A stretch of DNA of 64,000 nucleotides from contig CAZMCH010000011.1 in assembly GCA_964564735.1 (NCBI GenBank), positions 9,637 through 73,636 on the forward strand, given 5' to 3'. This DNA is from CAZMCH01 sp964564735 (GTDB lineage: Bacteria; Poribacteria; DTPJ01). A model generated the notes under the pieces. It saw only the letters and a program-made list of their open reading frames with translations, was not told where the DNA came from and ran no database searches. Both the position numbers and the translations under genes were made by a program. Below, piece after piece: positions 34,726-42,827 of the stretch (its first letter is position 1; every line of letters begins with the position of its first letter).

Positions 34726-35088
34726 TTATGCCTTTTTGTCTATCATTAAGCCTTGCAGATCACCAAGACGTTTTCTTAGCTCTACGACTTCTTCTGGGGG
34801 TATCTGCTTTATAACTTCATCAGTTTTATTGTCAATGATTTTTATTACAATATCCCCTGTATCCTTATCTTCTGAAAAGGAAATACGAGCCATTGACATA
34901 TTTATTCCAGAGGAATCCGCAATAACATCAAGCAATTGTTTCATGGTCGACATAGAAGTTTCCGTTTGCTTTGCTTGAGATTGCTGATTTCCTTCTATCT
35001 TATCTGTTAAAGAATTGGCTTTTTGTTCGACATTTATTATCTCTTTTGGTTTAGGAGGAGTATTGTCTAAACTGGATATAATTCCCAT
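34726..35088 (-). CDS. flaG: Flagellar protein FlaG
   Basis: This 120-residue protein ends in the FlaG domain: SFSEDKDTGDIVIKIID, then DEVIKQIPPEEVVELRKRL. The N-terminal half is Gln/Lys/Ser-rich and unstructured. FlaG proteins influence flagellar filament length and are typically coded beside fliD. It starts 27 bases after fliD and is the last gene of the fliC-fliS-fliD-flaG set. Confidence 0.9.
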   Translation of the reverse strand: MGIISSLDNTPPKPKEIINVEQKANSLTDKIEGNQQSQAKQTETSMSTMKQLLDVIADSSGINMSMARISFSEDKDTGDIVIKIIDNKTDEVIKQIPPEEVVELRKRLGDLQGLMIDKKA

Positions 35089-35115
35089 TTACTCCACCTC
35101 CTTTTATATGCAAAA

Positions 35116-36501
35116 TTATACTTTTGTTGAATAATAAGTGTTAAATAAGGAATATTGTTGAGATGTAAACTCAATATTTTGAATATAAATGGAACTATAT
35201 TGCTTTGTAAGCATCTCCTCTTTCTTTTTTAGTGTAGCTTCCATTACCTCTACACGCTTATCAATATTTTTTATTTTTGTATTTATCGAATCACTATATA
35301 GGTCTAACGTATTGGATGAACTTGCTTCTGTAAATGGTTTAAGCAAATCGTCATATTTTTTCATAACGCCGTCAAAAAGTTCAATGACGCCATTGGGATT
35401 GTTTTGAACTGCAGAATCAAGCTTACTTGTATTAAGACTTATATTTAGGTTACTTCCAATATTTATGCCGACATCTGTAAGGTATTCAAGCCCACCTTCT
35501 GTTGAGGAAGAAACTTTTGTTCTTAAAGTGTTAACCAAGTTTATGCGAAGTGAAGAAAACATTGAATCGCTAGTAAGCGCACCTCTACTATAAGTATTGG
35601 TCTCCGTATTTGCTATTGTTTGAGTTTTAGATTTTAGGTAACTGATTGCGCTATTTAGATTACTGACAAATGCGCTAACTTTGGAACGGATTGATGTATA
35701 ATCTGGTTGAACTGTCAATTTAATTGTTTTAGAATCCTCTGTTTCACCAAGTAGATTTAGAGTTACTCCACTTATTACATCATTTATTTCAGTATTTGAA
35801 CCTCTGGAAACATTTATGCCGTTAATGCTGAAAGAAGCATCTGATGCAGATTGCAATGTTGTCTTAAAATCCTCACCATCCAAAATACCAAGATCAGCAA
35901 GGATAGTTCCGCTAATATCATTTGCAACAATCGCATTACTTAGACCTGTTGACCCAGCTTCTATAACAAGATGATTGTCAACAATTGTTGCGGAAACACT
36001 TTTTCCATCCGCATATTTAGCATTATTTATAGCGGATGCTATATTCTGCAAATTATCAGAAGCCTTAACTGATATGCTTTGTCCATTTATCTCAAAAGTT
36101 CCTGAAAGATTCAATTCATCTGTTTGATTTATCTGACGGTCAGAACGGATTCTATGTGCCTTTGCCAATTGTGTTATAGTGATATTATATGTTGCATTTG
36201 CCGAACTTGATGTTGCTGTTGCTGTAAGTTGTGCTGAATCGCTTGATAACGCAGTTTTTTTATCAAACACTAAGTTAGCACTATCACTTTTCATATCGTT
36301 AACAATCGTGCCAAGTGCCTTCAATTTGGTTTTTAGATCAGAATAAACAGCTTTTTGTATTGATAATTGATCTTTTTTTGATTTTAGATCATTAATCGGC
36401 TTGCGTTGAGACGATATGACTGAGTTTATCAACGAATTTAAAAAGGTTGATGTAAGATTGCCACTCTGTGCGCTTGTTGCGGAGGAACCAATCAGAGCCA
36501 T
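35116..36501 (-). CDS. fliD: Flagellar filament cap protein FliD
   Basis: FliD forms the cap at the filament tip and guides flagellin folding. The 461 residues show the FliD_N region (SQRKPINDLKSKKDQLSIQKAVYSDLKTKL-like coiled coil, in part near 30-60), the central D2/D3 region with FEINGQSISV, FSINGINVSRGSNTEINDVISGVTL-type strands and a FliD_C coiled coil (YDDLLKPF, KEEMLTKQYSS). Length is in the common range. It is the third gene of the flagellin operon, 37 bases after fliS, with a GGAGG ribosome-binding site. Confidence 0.93.
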   Translation of the reverse strand: MALIGSSATSAQSGNLTSTFLNSLINSVISSQRKPINDLKSKKDQLSIQKAVYSDLKTKLKALGTIVNDMKSDSANLVFDKKTALSSDSAQLTATATSSSANATYNITITQLAKAHRIRSDRQINQTDELNLSGTFEINGQSISVKASDNLQNIASAINNAKYADGKSVSATIVDNHLVIEAGSTGLSNAIVANDISGTILADLGILDGEDFKTTLQSASDASFSINGINVSRGSNTEINDVISGVTLNLLGETEDSKTIKLTVQPDYTSIRSKVSAFVSNLNSAISYLKSKTQTIANTETNTYSRGALTSDSMFSSLRINLVNTLRTKVSSSTEGGLEYLTDVGINIGSNLNISLNTSKLDSAVQNNPNGVIELFDGVMKKYDDLLKPFTEASSSNTLDLYSDSINTKIKNIDKRVEVMEATLKKKEEMLTKQYSSIYIQNIEFTSQQYSLFNTYYSTKV

Positions 36502-36538
36502 GACTTACCTCCATTATCTTATAATGTAGAATATCATT

Positions 36539-36877
36539 CTATATATTTTGCTTTACCTTTTTGACAGGCTTTGTTTCTAAACCCACAGATGCCCAAGTAT
36601 TACGGATATCCTGTAAAATAGCCTCTGCCACATCAAATTTACCTTCTCTTGTTAACTCACCGCAATAATCATAAATAGCAAGAAGATGACTTGATATAGG
36701 CTGAATCTCTAAGTTTAGGCTATTGATTAACTGCTTTATTGCTTCCCAAGTTGCCTCAAGGTCTTTTTGACGACACCCATAGATAGCCCTGTCATAAGTA
36801 AGTAAGATCAATTTTAGCGGGTCTGCTGATAGAACATTATTCTGCTGATATGTTTGGATAACTGTTTGTGCTGACAT
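36539..36877 (-). CDS. fliS: Flagellin export chaperone FliS
   Basis: FliS binds the C-terminal tail of flagellin in the cytoplasm and keeps it from polymerising before export. This 112-residue helical protein starts with the family pattern TYQQNNVLSADPLKLILLTYDRAI and has LLAIYDYCGELTREGKFDVAEAILQDIRNTW. It lies 80 bases downstream of flagellin and upstream of fliD, the usual order. Confidence 0.93.
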   Translation of the reverse strand: MSAQTVIQTYQQNNVLSADPLKLILLTYDRAIYGCRQKDLEATWEAIKQLINSLNLEIQPISSHLLAIYDYCGELTREGKFDVAEAILQDIRNTWASVGLETKPVKKVKQNI

Positions 36878-36899
36878 TTGTTATCTCCTAAGAGACATT

Positions 36900-36929
36900 T
36901 AGGTCATGACTAGATTTAGCCATGACCTA
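36900..36929 (-). other. Hairpin in the fliC-fliS spacer
   Basis: TAGGTCATG (36900-36908) and CATGACCTA (36921-36929) form a perfect 9-bp stem with a 12-base loop, 29 bases after the flagellin stop. No T-run follows on the minus strand. It may stabilise or process the flagellin mRNA 3' end, or act as a partial terminator so that flagellin is made in excess over FliS and FliD. Confidence 0.55.
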
Positions 36930-36957
36930 TTGGAATTTCTGTTATTGTTATACTCAA

Positions 36958-38574
36958 TTAACGGAATAATGATAATATACCCTGAGGTGCTGCGTTTGCC
37001 TGTGCTAACATTGCTACAGCAGTTTGTTGGAGTATCTGATATTTAGCCGCTTCTACCTGTTCATAAGCCATATCTGCGTTCATGATTCGGTTATACGATG
37101 CTTCTGTATTGACCTGATCACTACTGACAGTTATCTCTTTTGAATTAAGCCTTGCAACCAAAGAACCAATACTTGTTAGACTTTGTGATACCTTTGAAAT
37201 TGCGTTGTCAACTGCGGACATATAACTTTGTGCTGCTGACGCGTTTGATACATCAACACTGACATCTCCAGCTTGTGTATACTCAAATGTGCTAGTTTGA
37301 CCAACTGTAATATTGCTAAATCCTGCATCAAGGAACACCTTTAACCCACGACCAGTATCATAGCTGGCAACAGATGCACCAATATCCATATAGAATCGCG
37401 AACCTGTCGTGTTTGTCGCGGTATTATCCATACCATCAGTATCAACGTCAACAAGCTGTTCTGATGAACCATTTATTTGATAAAGCTCCATCTTTGCTTG
37501 ACCTTTTGCCACATATTCAAAGTTAATTTCTGTTCCAGTCGCTATTCCAGAAGCACCTATATCAATCCTCAAACCCAGTTTATTTCCATTTGTATCAAGC
37601 AGATAAGCATAATCTGTATCTGATGATGCAGGTGCAGAAAGGTTATGATATGTGGCAACAACATTACCTAAAGAATCTGTGATTGTGTAATTAATGGTAA
37701 AGCTATCGGGAGTTCCTGCATTTCCATCAATTTTTAGTTTGTAAATGCCAGATGCCAATTCATAGCCAGCATCAATTGTTGCTGTTGCAGATAGCTCATC
37801 AAGTTCACTTACAGTATTAAGCATAGTTACTTTTCCTGTATCCATGCTTGTTGCTTTATCTGCAATTCTGAATTTGTATGTTCCACTATCTAATTCAATA
37901 AGATCATCAAATCCTATTACTGAACTAACTCCAGAATCTCGTGTAGATGTAGTGGCAAAAGATGAACCTACAGTAGTTCCACTTGTAACTGTAAGGGTTG
38001 CATTGGTTGCAGAACCAGATGCTACACCAAGTTCAACAGATGTGTGACCAACACCAGTAGTTGCACTTGCACTATTTGTCCTTAATATCCAATTTGTTGT
38101 ATCTTCGCCTGTCGCTCCAGTTTGCAGAGTTTTATTAACACTACCATCAAGCAGGCTAGAACCATTCCATTTTGTTTCATCTACAATGTCATTGATCTGC
38201 TTTGCAAGTGATTCTAATTGTTGCTTAATTGCGTCTCTTTCATCTGCTCCTAGTGTGTCAGATGCAGCTTGTGTTGCCTTTGATTTCATCTCAATTAAAA
38301 GGTCATTGATCTGCTGTAATCCTCCTTCCGCAACAGCAAGCATGTTCTTTGCATCGCCGATGTTACCCAAAGCCGCCTTTAATCCTTCATTACGTGCGCT
38401 TAATTTCATCGCAATTGTTAGACCCGCAGGGTCATCTGATGCTTGGTTGATTCTTTTGCCTGTTGCAAGCCTTAATTGTGACGTTCCTAGCCTTGTATTG
38501 ATTGACCTTAACGAATTAAGGTTATTCAATGCAGCTATATTTGTTGTAATTCTTGTGAAATCTGCTTGTGCCAT
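36958..38574 (-). CDS. fliC: Flagellin
   Basis: The protein has 538 residues from the ATG at 38574, chosen because GGAGG lies 8 bases before it and the product starts MAQADFTRITTNIAALNNLN. Conserved D0/D1 helices are present at both ends: LGTSQLRLATGKRINQASDD and AGLTIAMKLSA at the start, AYEQVEAAKYQILQQTAVAM and AAPQGILSLFR at the end. The middle (about 150-440) is variable, rich in Ser, Thr and Gly, and surface-exposed in the filament, so it offers many sites for O-glycans. Transcription comes from a sigma-28 promoter. The modification cluster is on the other side of the divergent kinase gene. Confidence 0.95.
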   Translation of the reverse strand: MAQADFTRITTNIAALNNLNSLRSINTRLGTSQLRLATGKRINQASDDPAGLTIAMKLSARNEGLKAALGNIGDAKNMLAVAEGGLQQINDLLIEMKSKATQAASDTLGADERDAIKQQLESLAKQINDIVDETKWNGSSLLDGSVNKTLQTGATGEDTTNWILRTNSASATTGVGHTSVELGVASGSATNATLTVTSGTTVGSSFATTSTRDSGVSSVIGFDDLIELDSGTYKFRIADKATSMDTGKVTMLNTVSELDELSATATIDAGYELASGIYKLKIDGNAGTPDSFTINYTITDSLGNVVATYHNLSAPASSDTDYAYLLDTNGNKLGLRIDIGASGIATGTEINFEYVAKGQAKMELYQINGSSEQLVDVDTDGMDNTATNTTGSRFYMDIGASVASYDTGRGLKVFLDAGFSNITVGQTSTFEYTQAGDVSVDVSNASAAQSYMSAVDNAISKVSQSLTSIGSLVARLNSKEITVSSDQVNTEASYNRIMNADMAYEQVEAAKYQILQQTAVAMLAQANAAPQGILSLFR

Positions 38575-38626
38575 TTCATCTGCCTCCAAAAAATAATCCA
38601 GAGCTTATCGCCCTGACCAGCTTATT

Positions 38627-38668
38627 TTCCAGACCAACAGATTTCATAATAGATAAATCGGTCTGGAA
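38627..38668 (-). promoter_or_regulatory. Long hairpin in the flagellin mRNA leader
   Basis: Arms 38627-38635 and 38660-38668 (TTCCAGACC with GGTCTGGAA) form a perfect 9-bp stem. After a 4-base bulge an inner 5-bp stem (38640-38644 with 38655-38659) continues to a 10-base loop. The hairpin lies in the middle of the predicted 150-base leader. It exposes a GGA at the stem edge, a possible CsrA contact, but this is inference. Confidence 0.6.
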
Positions 38669-38729
38669 GCTTGATAATTAAAAAGTCTTTGTTTTGATCT
38701 GCCTGTCTCCTAAACTTTTTTCATTAAAT

Positions 38730-38756
38730 ATATCGAAATCATTGCAAAAAACTTTA
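38730..38756 (-). promoter_or_regulatory. Sigma-28 (FliA-type) promoter of flagellin
   Basis: On the minus strand TAAAGTTT (38749-38756) is followed by 11 bases and TTCGATAT (38730-38737). The consensus is TAAAGTTT-N11-GCCGATAA; the -35 is perfect and the -10 core CGATA is kept. Confidence 0.8.
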
Positions 38757-38779
38757 GAAAAAAAAATATTTGCCGATAT
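38753..38779 (+). promoter_or_regulatory. Weak divergent sigma-28-like promoter before the sensor kinase
   Basis: A very good -10, GCCGATAT (38772-38779), lies 11 bases after TTTAGAAA (38753-38760), which is a poor -35 that overlaps the flagellin -35 on the other strand. The start of transcription would be near 38786, just before the GGAGGTG of the kinase. Confidence 0.35.
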
Positions 38780-38799
38780 AAAATTTGGAGGTGAAGCAG

Positions 38800-39984
38800 T
38801 TGACTAATAAATTCAATGATGACGAAATTTTTTCTGTTCTGGCTCAAGCGTTTTCTGCTTTTAACAAATCTGCTGACAGGCTTAGTAATGCATATAAACA
38901 ATTAAATAGAAATAATTTTGATAAAATTAATAAAAACGGTTTATCCACTCTACAAGAATTGCTATATGGTACTTTAGAATCTATTGTTGATGGTATTTTG
39001 ATTATTGATCACGATGGCGTAATACAATATGCTAATGAACCTTTTTCAAGTATTACAAAGATTGGTATAACAGACTTAATAGGCAAGCAATACAATTCAG
39101 TCTTTATGGAAGATGAAATCTCAAAAGTCATTAATAATGGTATTTCACTTAATTATAAAAGATCAATAGATAATAATCAAAAAGTAATGGTATCTGTAAA
39201 GCCTATATTTGGGATTAATGGTAATATAATCGGCGCTATCGAAATAATAATAGATAATCCAACAAAAACATTAACCGAAAGTTATCAAGATGATGATTTT
39301 TCTGATTATGTATCAAAACTTATTAAAGTTATGAACGACATTATCATGAATATTGTTCACAGAATGAGAAGTCCTTTGGGGGCTATTCAGCTTTTCGCAG
39401 AAATGCTAGAAAGCGATATCGATGAAGATAAACGTAGTATTGTTCATGATATTCTGGCGAGTGTCTTTTCGCTTGATGCGGTGCTATTAAATCTTCTTTC
39501 CTCTGTTCAGCCAATAACACTCCATATAAATCAATTTGATATTATTAGTGTTCTTGAAGAATCTATCAATATTGCTTCATCAGCAGTTAAACAGCAAGGA
39601 ATAAAAATAACAAAAAAGTATTCGGAGAAAAGTATATATTATCAAGGTGATCTAGAGCAAATTAAACAGGTATATTTTAATATAATATTGAATTCCATTC
39701 AGGCGATGCCAAAAGGAGGAAAGCTAATTATATTAGCGCAACTCTCTGATAATTTGAATTATATAGAAACTGAAATATCTGATACTGGCTGTGGTATTCC
39801 AGAAAGGCTAATGGATAGAGTTTTCACTCCATTTTTTACCACAAAAGAAGGCGGAACTGGGCTAGGATTGTATGTTGCATATCGGATTATTCAGGCACAT
39901 AAAGGCAAAATCAGAATCAATAGCTCTGAAAATGGTGGAACAAAAGTCATAATAAAGCTACCGATAAACAGCCCTGAATCATAA
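38800..39984 (+). CDS. PAS-domain sensor histidine kinase, FleS/FlrB-like
   Basis: The protein has 394 residues from the TTG at 38800; the strong GGAGGTG at 38787-38793 places the start there. It has no membrane segment, so it is a cytoplasmic sensor. A PAS domain lies at about 55-150 (ESIVDGILIIDHDGVIQYAN). The HisKA helix has the acceptor His187 in VHRMRSPLGAI. The ATPase domain follows with NIILNSIQAM (N box), SDTGCGIPE (G1) and GGTGLGLYVAYRI (G2). Soluble PAS kinases of this kind (FleS, FlrB) control class III flagellar genes together with a sigma-54 activator. The likely partner is the regulator at 47501. It faces away from flagellin. Confidence 0.88.
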   Translation: MTNKFNDDEIFSVLAQAFSAFNKSADRLSNAYKQLNRNNFDKINKNGLSTLQELLYGTLESIVDGILIIDHDGVIQYANEPFSSITKIGITDLIGKQYNSVFMEDEISKVINNGISLNYKRSIDNNQKVMVSVKPIFGINGNIIGAIEIIIDNPTKTLTESYQDDDFSDYVSKLIKVMNDIIMNIVHRMRSPLGAIQLFAEMLESDIDEDKRSIVHDILASVFSLDAVLLNLLSSVQPITLHINQFDIISVLEESINIASSAVKQQGIKITKKYSEKSIYYQGDLEQIKQVYFNIILNSIQAMPKGGKLIILAQLSDNLNYIETEISDTGCGIPERLMDRVFTPFFTTKEGGTGLGLYVAYRIIQAHKGKIRINSSENGGTKVIIKLPINSPES

Positions 39985-40006
39985 GAATATTTTTCTTTGT
40001 ATCTAT

Positions 40007-40033
40007 TAAAGTTTATTCATTTTTTTCCGATAT
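40007..40033 (+). promoter_or_regulatory. Sigma-28 promoter of the TPR/glycosyltransferase operon
   Basis: TAAAGTTT (40007-40014), 11 bases, TCCGATAT (40026-40033): a perfect -35 and six of eight -10 positions. The spacing is the same as in the flagellin promoter. The start codon of the first gene is 52 bases downstream. Confidence 0.78.
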
Positions 40034-40084
40034 ATTTAATAACCATAATAAAACTTTTTTGACAAATTAAAGGGAGTGAGATAA

Positions 40085-41203
40085 TTGCAACAGGAACTAT
40101 TGAAGGAAGAAAATAGCAAATCAAATAACGATGTAATAATAGCGCAAGACAAATTAGCAAAAGAACTTGAGACCGTTGAAAAATATATAAAATCAGGTGA
40201 ATTCACAGAAGCTGAAGTATATTTGAAGGGCTTATTAGAACTTGATGAAAAAAATGCACAAATATTAAATCATCTTGGCGTAGTTTATTTCAATTTGGCA
40301 GATTACAACAAAGCAGAGAATAGGTTTCTAAAAGCATTAAAAATTGACCCAAACCTTATGGATGTTTATTTCAATCTCGGAATGTTATATCAAAAGCGTG
40401 GTGAATTTCGAAAAGCACTAACATATTATAAAGTTGTTGCTGAAAACATATTTGACGATCCAGAAGTTTTTTATCTAATGGGGCAATGCGCACAATCAGC
40501 GAATATGATTAATGAAGCAAAGGCTTTTTATGCAGAATCATTTAGATTATCACCGATCCCAAAAACCGCTCTTGACCTGAGCATAATATATATTGCACAA
40601 GAGGAATATAAAGAAGCAGAAAAAATGATTTCTTACCTTATTAAGATGATGAGTGAAAGTAATAGCGATCCATTATCAATGAATGAAGAAATGGAACCTC
40701 TTCATTTTACAATGGGACTCCTTTTAGTAAGCCAAAACAGATACGAAGAGGCTATGAAAAGCTTTTATAATGCAGTCCTGATTAATGACAAAAATGAGCA
40801 ATCATATAATTATCTTGGCGAATGTTGCTTTGAACTTGGGTTAAATCAAGAAGCGGAGTCTTTTTTCTCCAAAGCAATTAAGCTTGATCAATCCTACACA
40901 CAGCCAATAATGAATCTTGGTAAATTCTATTATAGTCAAGGAAAATATTCTCAGGCAATTTTGGCAATGCAAAGGTTAATAGAGATCATAAATAAATCAG
41001 ATGAAACATCAAATAACAAAGAAAAGGTATTTGCATATAACCTTTTGGGCAAAGCATATTTACAATCAGGCGATAAAGATAAAGCAATAAAAGCATTATC
41101 AGATTCATTAGAGATAGAACCAAATCAACCTGAAATAGCTTCACTCATCAGCAAACCCGATTCAGCATCATATAAAAGAAAAATTATATCAATTGACGAC
41201 TAA
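40085..41203 (+). CDS. TPR protein, first gene of the flagellar modification operon
   Basis: The 372-residue protein starts with TTG at 40085 behind AAAGGGAGTGAG. It is built of about nine tetratricopeptide repeats, for example HLGVVYFNLADYNKAENRFL, YFNLGMLYQKRGEFRKALTY and NYLGECCFELGLNQEAESFF. It has no signal peptide and no enzyme domain. TPR superhelices bind partner proteins. As the first gene under the sigma-28 promoter and just before a TPR-glycosyltransferase it may present flagellin or a complex partner to the modification enzymes; this is inference. The next gene starts 20 bases downstream. Confidence 0.85.
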   Translation: MQQELLKEENSKSNNDVIIAQDKLAKELETVEKYIKSGEFTEAEVYLKGLLELDEKNAQILNHLGVVYFNLADYNKAENRFLKALKIDPNLMDVYFNLGMLYQKRGEFRKALTYYKVVAENIFDDPEVFYLMGQCAQSANMINEAKAFYAESFRLSPIPKTALDLSIIYIAQEEYKEAEKMISYLIKMMSESNSDPLSMNEEMEPLHFTMGLLLVSQNRYEEAMKSFYNAVLINDKNEQSYNYLGECCFELGLNQEAESFFSKAIKLDQSYTQPIMNLGKFYYSQGKYSQAILAMQRLIEIINKSDETSNNKEKVFAYNLLGKAYLQSGDKDKAIKALSDSLEIEPNQPEIASLISKPDSASYKRKIISIDD

Positions 41204-41222
41204 TCAAGGAGATAGTCAACAA

Positions 41223-42827
41223 ATGAAAGATTATCAACAATACATTAATGAAGCGCTGGAACTTTCACAAAATGGCAATGAAAAACAAGCAATCCAAATC
41301 CTTGAAAAAGCAATAGAGCAATATCCAGATTCCGCTGGGGCATATTATAACCTTGCATTAATTCATCATTCGTTAGGCAATATCAACGAAGCAACAGGGT
41401 ATTTTGAAAAAACAGGAATATTGAATCCAATTGATTCATCAATTTTTTATAATCTAGGTGTGATTTATTACGCCAAAAATGACTTTGATAAATCAGAGCA
41501 GAATTTTAGAAAAGCGATTAATATTGAGCCTGACAATATAGATGCTATATATGGTTTGGGTAAGCTATATCAAAAACTTGCAAATAATGGCTCTGATCAA
41601 AAGTTCAAAGAATATAAAACAAAATTACTTAAAACGATAGAATCATTATATAAAGAAAGTGAGATAGAAAAAGCCCATCAGTTAGCAGAAAAAGGATTGA
41701 AACTCTTTCCGCAGGATGCTGAATTTATTAATAATTATGCAATTATATGCCACAAATTAGACAAGATTGATGAAGCAAAAGAAAAAATCACACAAGCGAT
41801 CCAAATATCATCTGAAAATACTGATATTAAGGATAATTACCAAATAATATTTAAAACAAAAAAAACAGCAGAAATTAGAGACGAAAAAAGGAAAATAGCG
41901 ATCTTCTGTGGACCTGATGACAAATTCATAAGCCATATAATTGCACATCAGTCATCAAAACATGAAATAAAGCGATTCAGTAATGGCACAATTCAAGATA
42001 TGCAGAACTTAATGAAATGGAGTGATATATCATGGTTTGAGTGGTGCGATGCTCTTCTTCTTCATGCCAGCAAATTACCAAAAGAATGTAGAATAATATG
42101 CCGTCTGCATAGTTACGAGGCTTTCACTGAGGTAATTAAGCAAGTAAAATGGCAGGTGGTTGATGATCTTATATTTGTCGCCCCGCATATCAGAGATATT
42201 GTTATAAATCAAATACCAACCATTAAAAATAATACAAATATCCATGTTATACCAAATGGTGTTGATCTTCAAAAATATAAATTCATAGACAAACAAAAGG
42301 GATTTAATCTGGCTTATGTTGGCTATATAAATCACAAAAAGAATCCATCTTTATTATTGCAATGTATAAAAAATCTTGTTGATATTGATGATAGATATAT
42401 TCTTCATATCGCTGGTCAGCACCAAGAATTGAGATTCAAGTTATATTTTGATCACATAATAAAAGAGATGGAACTTGAAAAAAATGTCATATTTCATGGC
42501 TGGATAAATGATATAAACACATGGTTAGAGGATAAGCATTTTACAGTATCCACAAGTGTTCTTGAATCATTTTGTCATGGTATAGCAGATGCTATGGCTT
42601 GTGGATTAAAGCCTATAATTCATAACTTTATTGGAGCAAAAGAATTATATCCAAAAGAATATATATTCAATACTGTAAGTGATTTCAGCAAAATGGTTCT
42701 CAGTGATGAGTATAACCCCATAGAATACAGAGAATATATAGAGAATAATTATTCCCAAGATAATCAATTAAAAGAAATAGATAAGATTTTAAACACAAAT
42801 TTAAGTAAGGATATTCTTATAGCATGA
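41223..42827 (+). CDS. TPR-fused glycosyltransferase (GT4-like, GT-B fold)
   Basis: The protein has 534 residues from the ATG at 41223 (AAGGAGATAG before it). Residues 1 to about 210 carry TPR repeats (AYYNLALIHHSLGNINEATG, YNLGVIYYAKNDFDKSEQNF). From about 230 a GT-B glycosyltransferase follows: an N-terminal half with WSDISWFEWCDALL and VIPNGVDLQKYKF, and a C-terminal donor-site half with NVIFHGWINDINTWL and the ExxxxxxxxDAMACGLKP segment. Fusion of TPRs to a glycosyltransferase, as in SPINDLY/OGT-type enzymes, suggests a protein acceptor. Flagellin is the natural candidate from the context. It overlaps the next gene by 4 bases (ATGA). Confidence 0.86.
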   Translation: MKDYQQYINEALELSQNGNEKQAIQILEKAIEQYPDSAGAYYNLALIHHSLGNINEATGYFEKTGILNPIDSSIFYNLGVIYYAKNDFDKSEQNFRKAINIEPDNIDAIYGLGKLYQKLANNGSDQKFKEYKTKLLKTIESLYKESEIEKAHQLAEKGLKLFPQDAEFINNYAIICHKLDKIDEAKEKITQAIQISSENTDIKDNYQIIFKTKKTAEIRDEKRKIAIFCGPDDKFISHIIAHQSSKHEIKRFSNGTIQDMQNLMKWSDISWFEWCDALLLHASKLPKECRIICRLHSYEAFTEVIKQVKWQVVDDLIFVAPHIRDIVINQIPTIKNNTNIHVIPNGVDLQKYKFIDKQKGFNLAYVGYINHKKNPSLLLQCIKNLVDIDDRYILHIAGQHQELRFKLYFDHIIKEMELEKNVIFHGWINDINTWLEDKHFTVSTSVLESFCHGIADAMACGLKPIIHNFIGAKELYPKEYIFNTVSDFSKMVLSDEYNPIEYREYIENNYSQDNQLKEIDKILNTNLSKDILIA

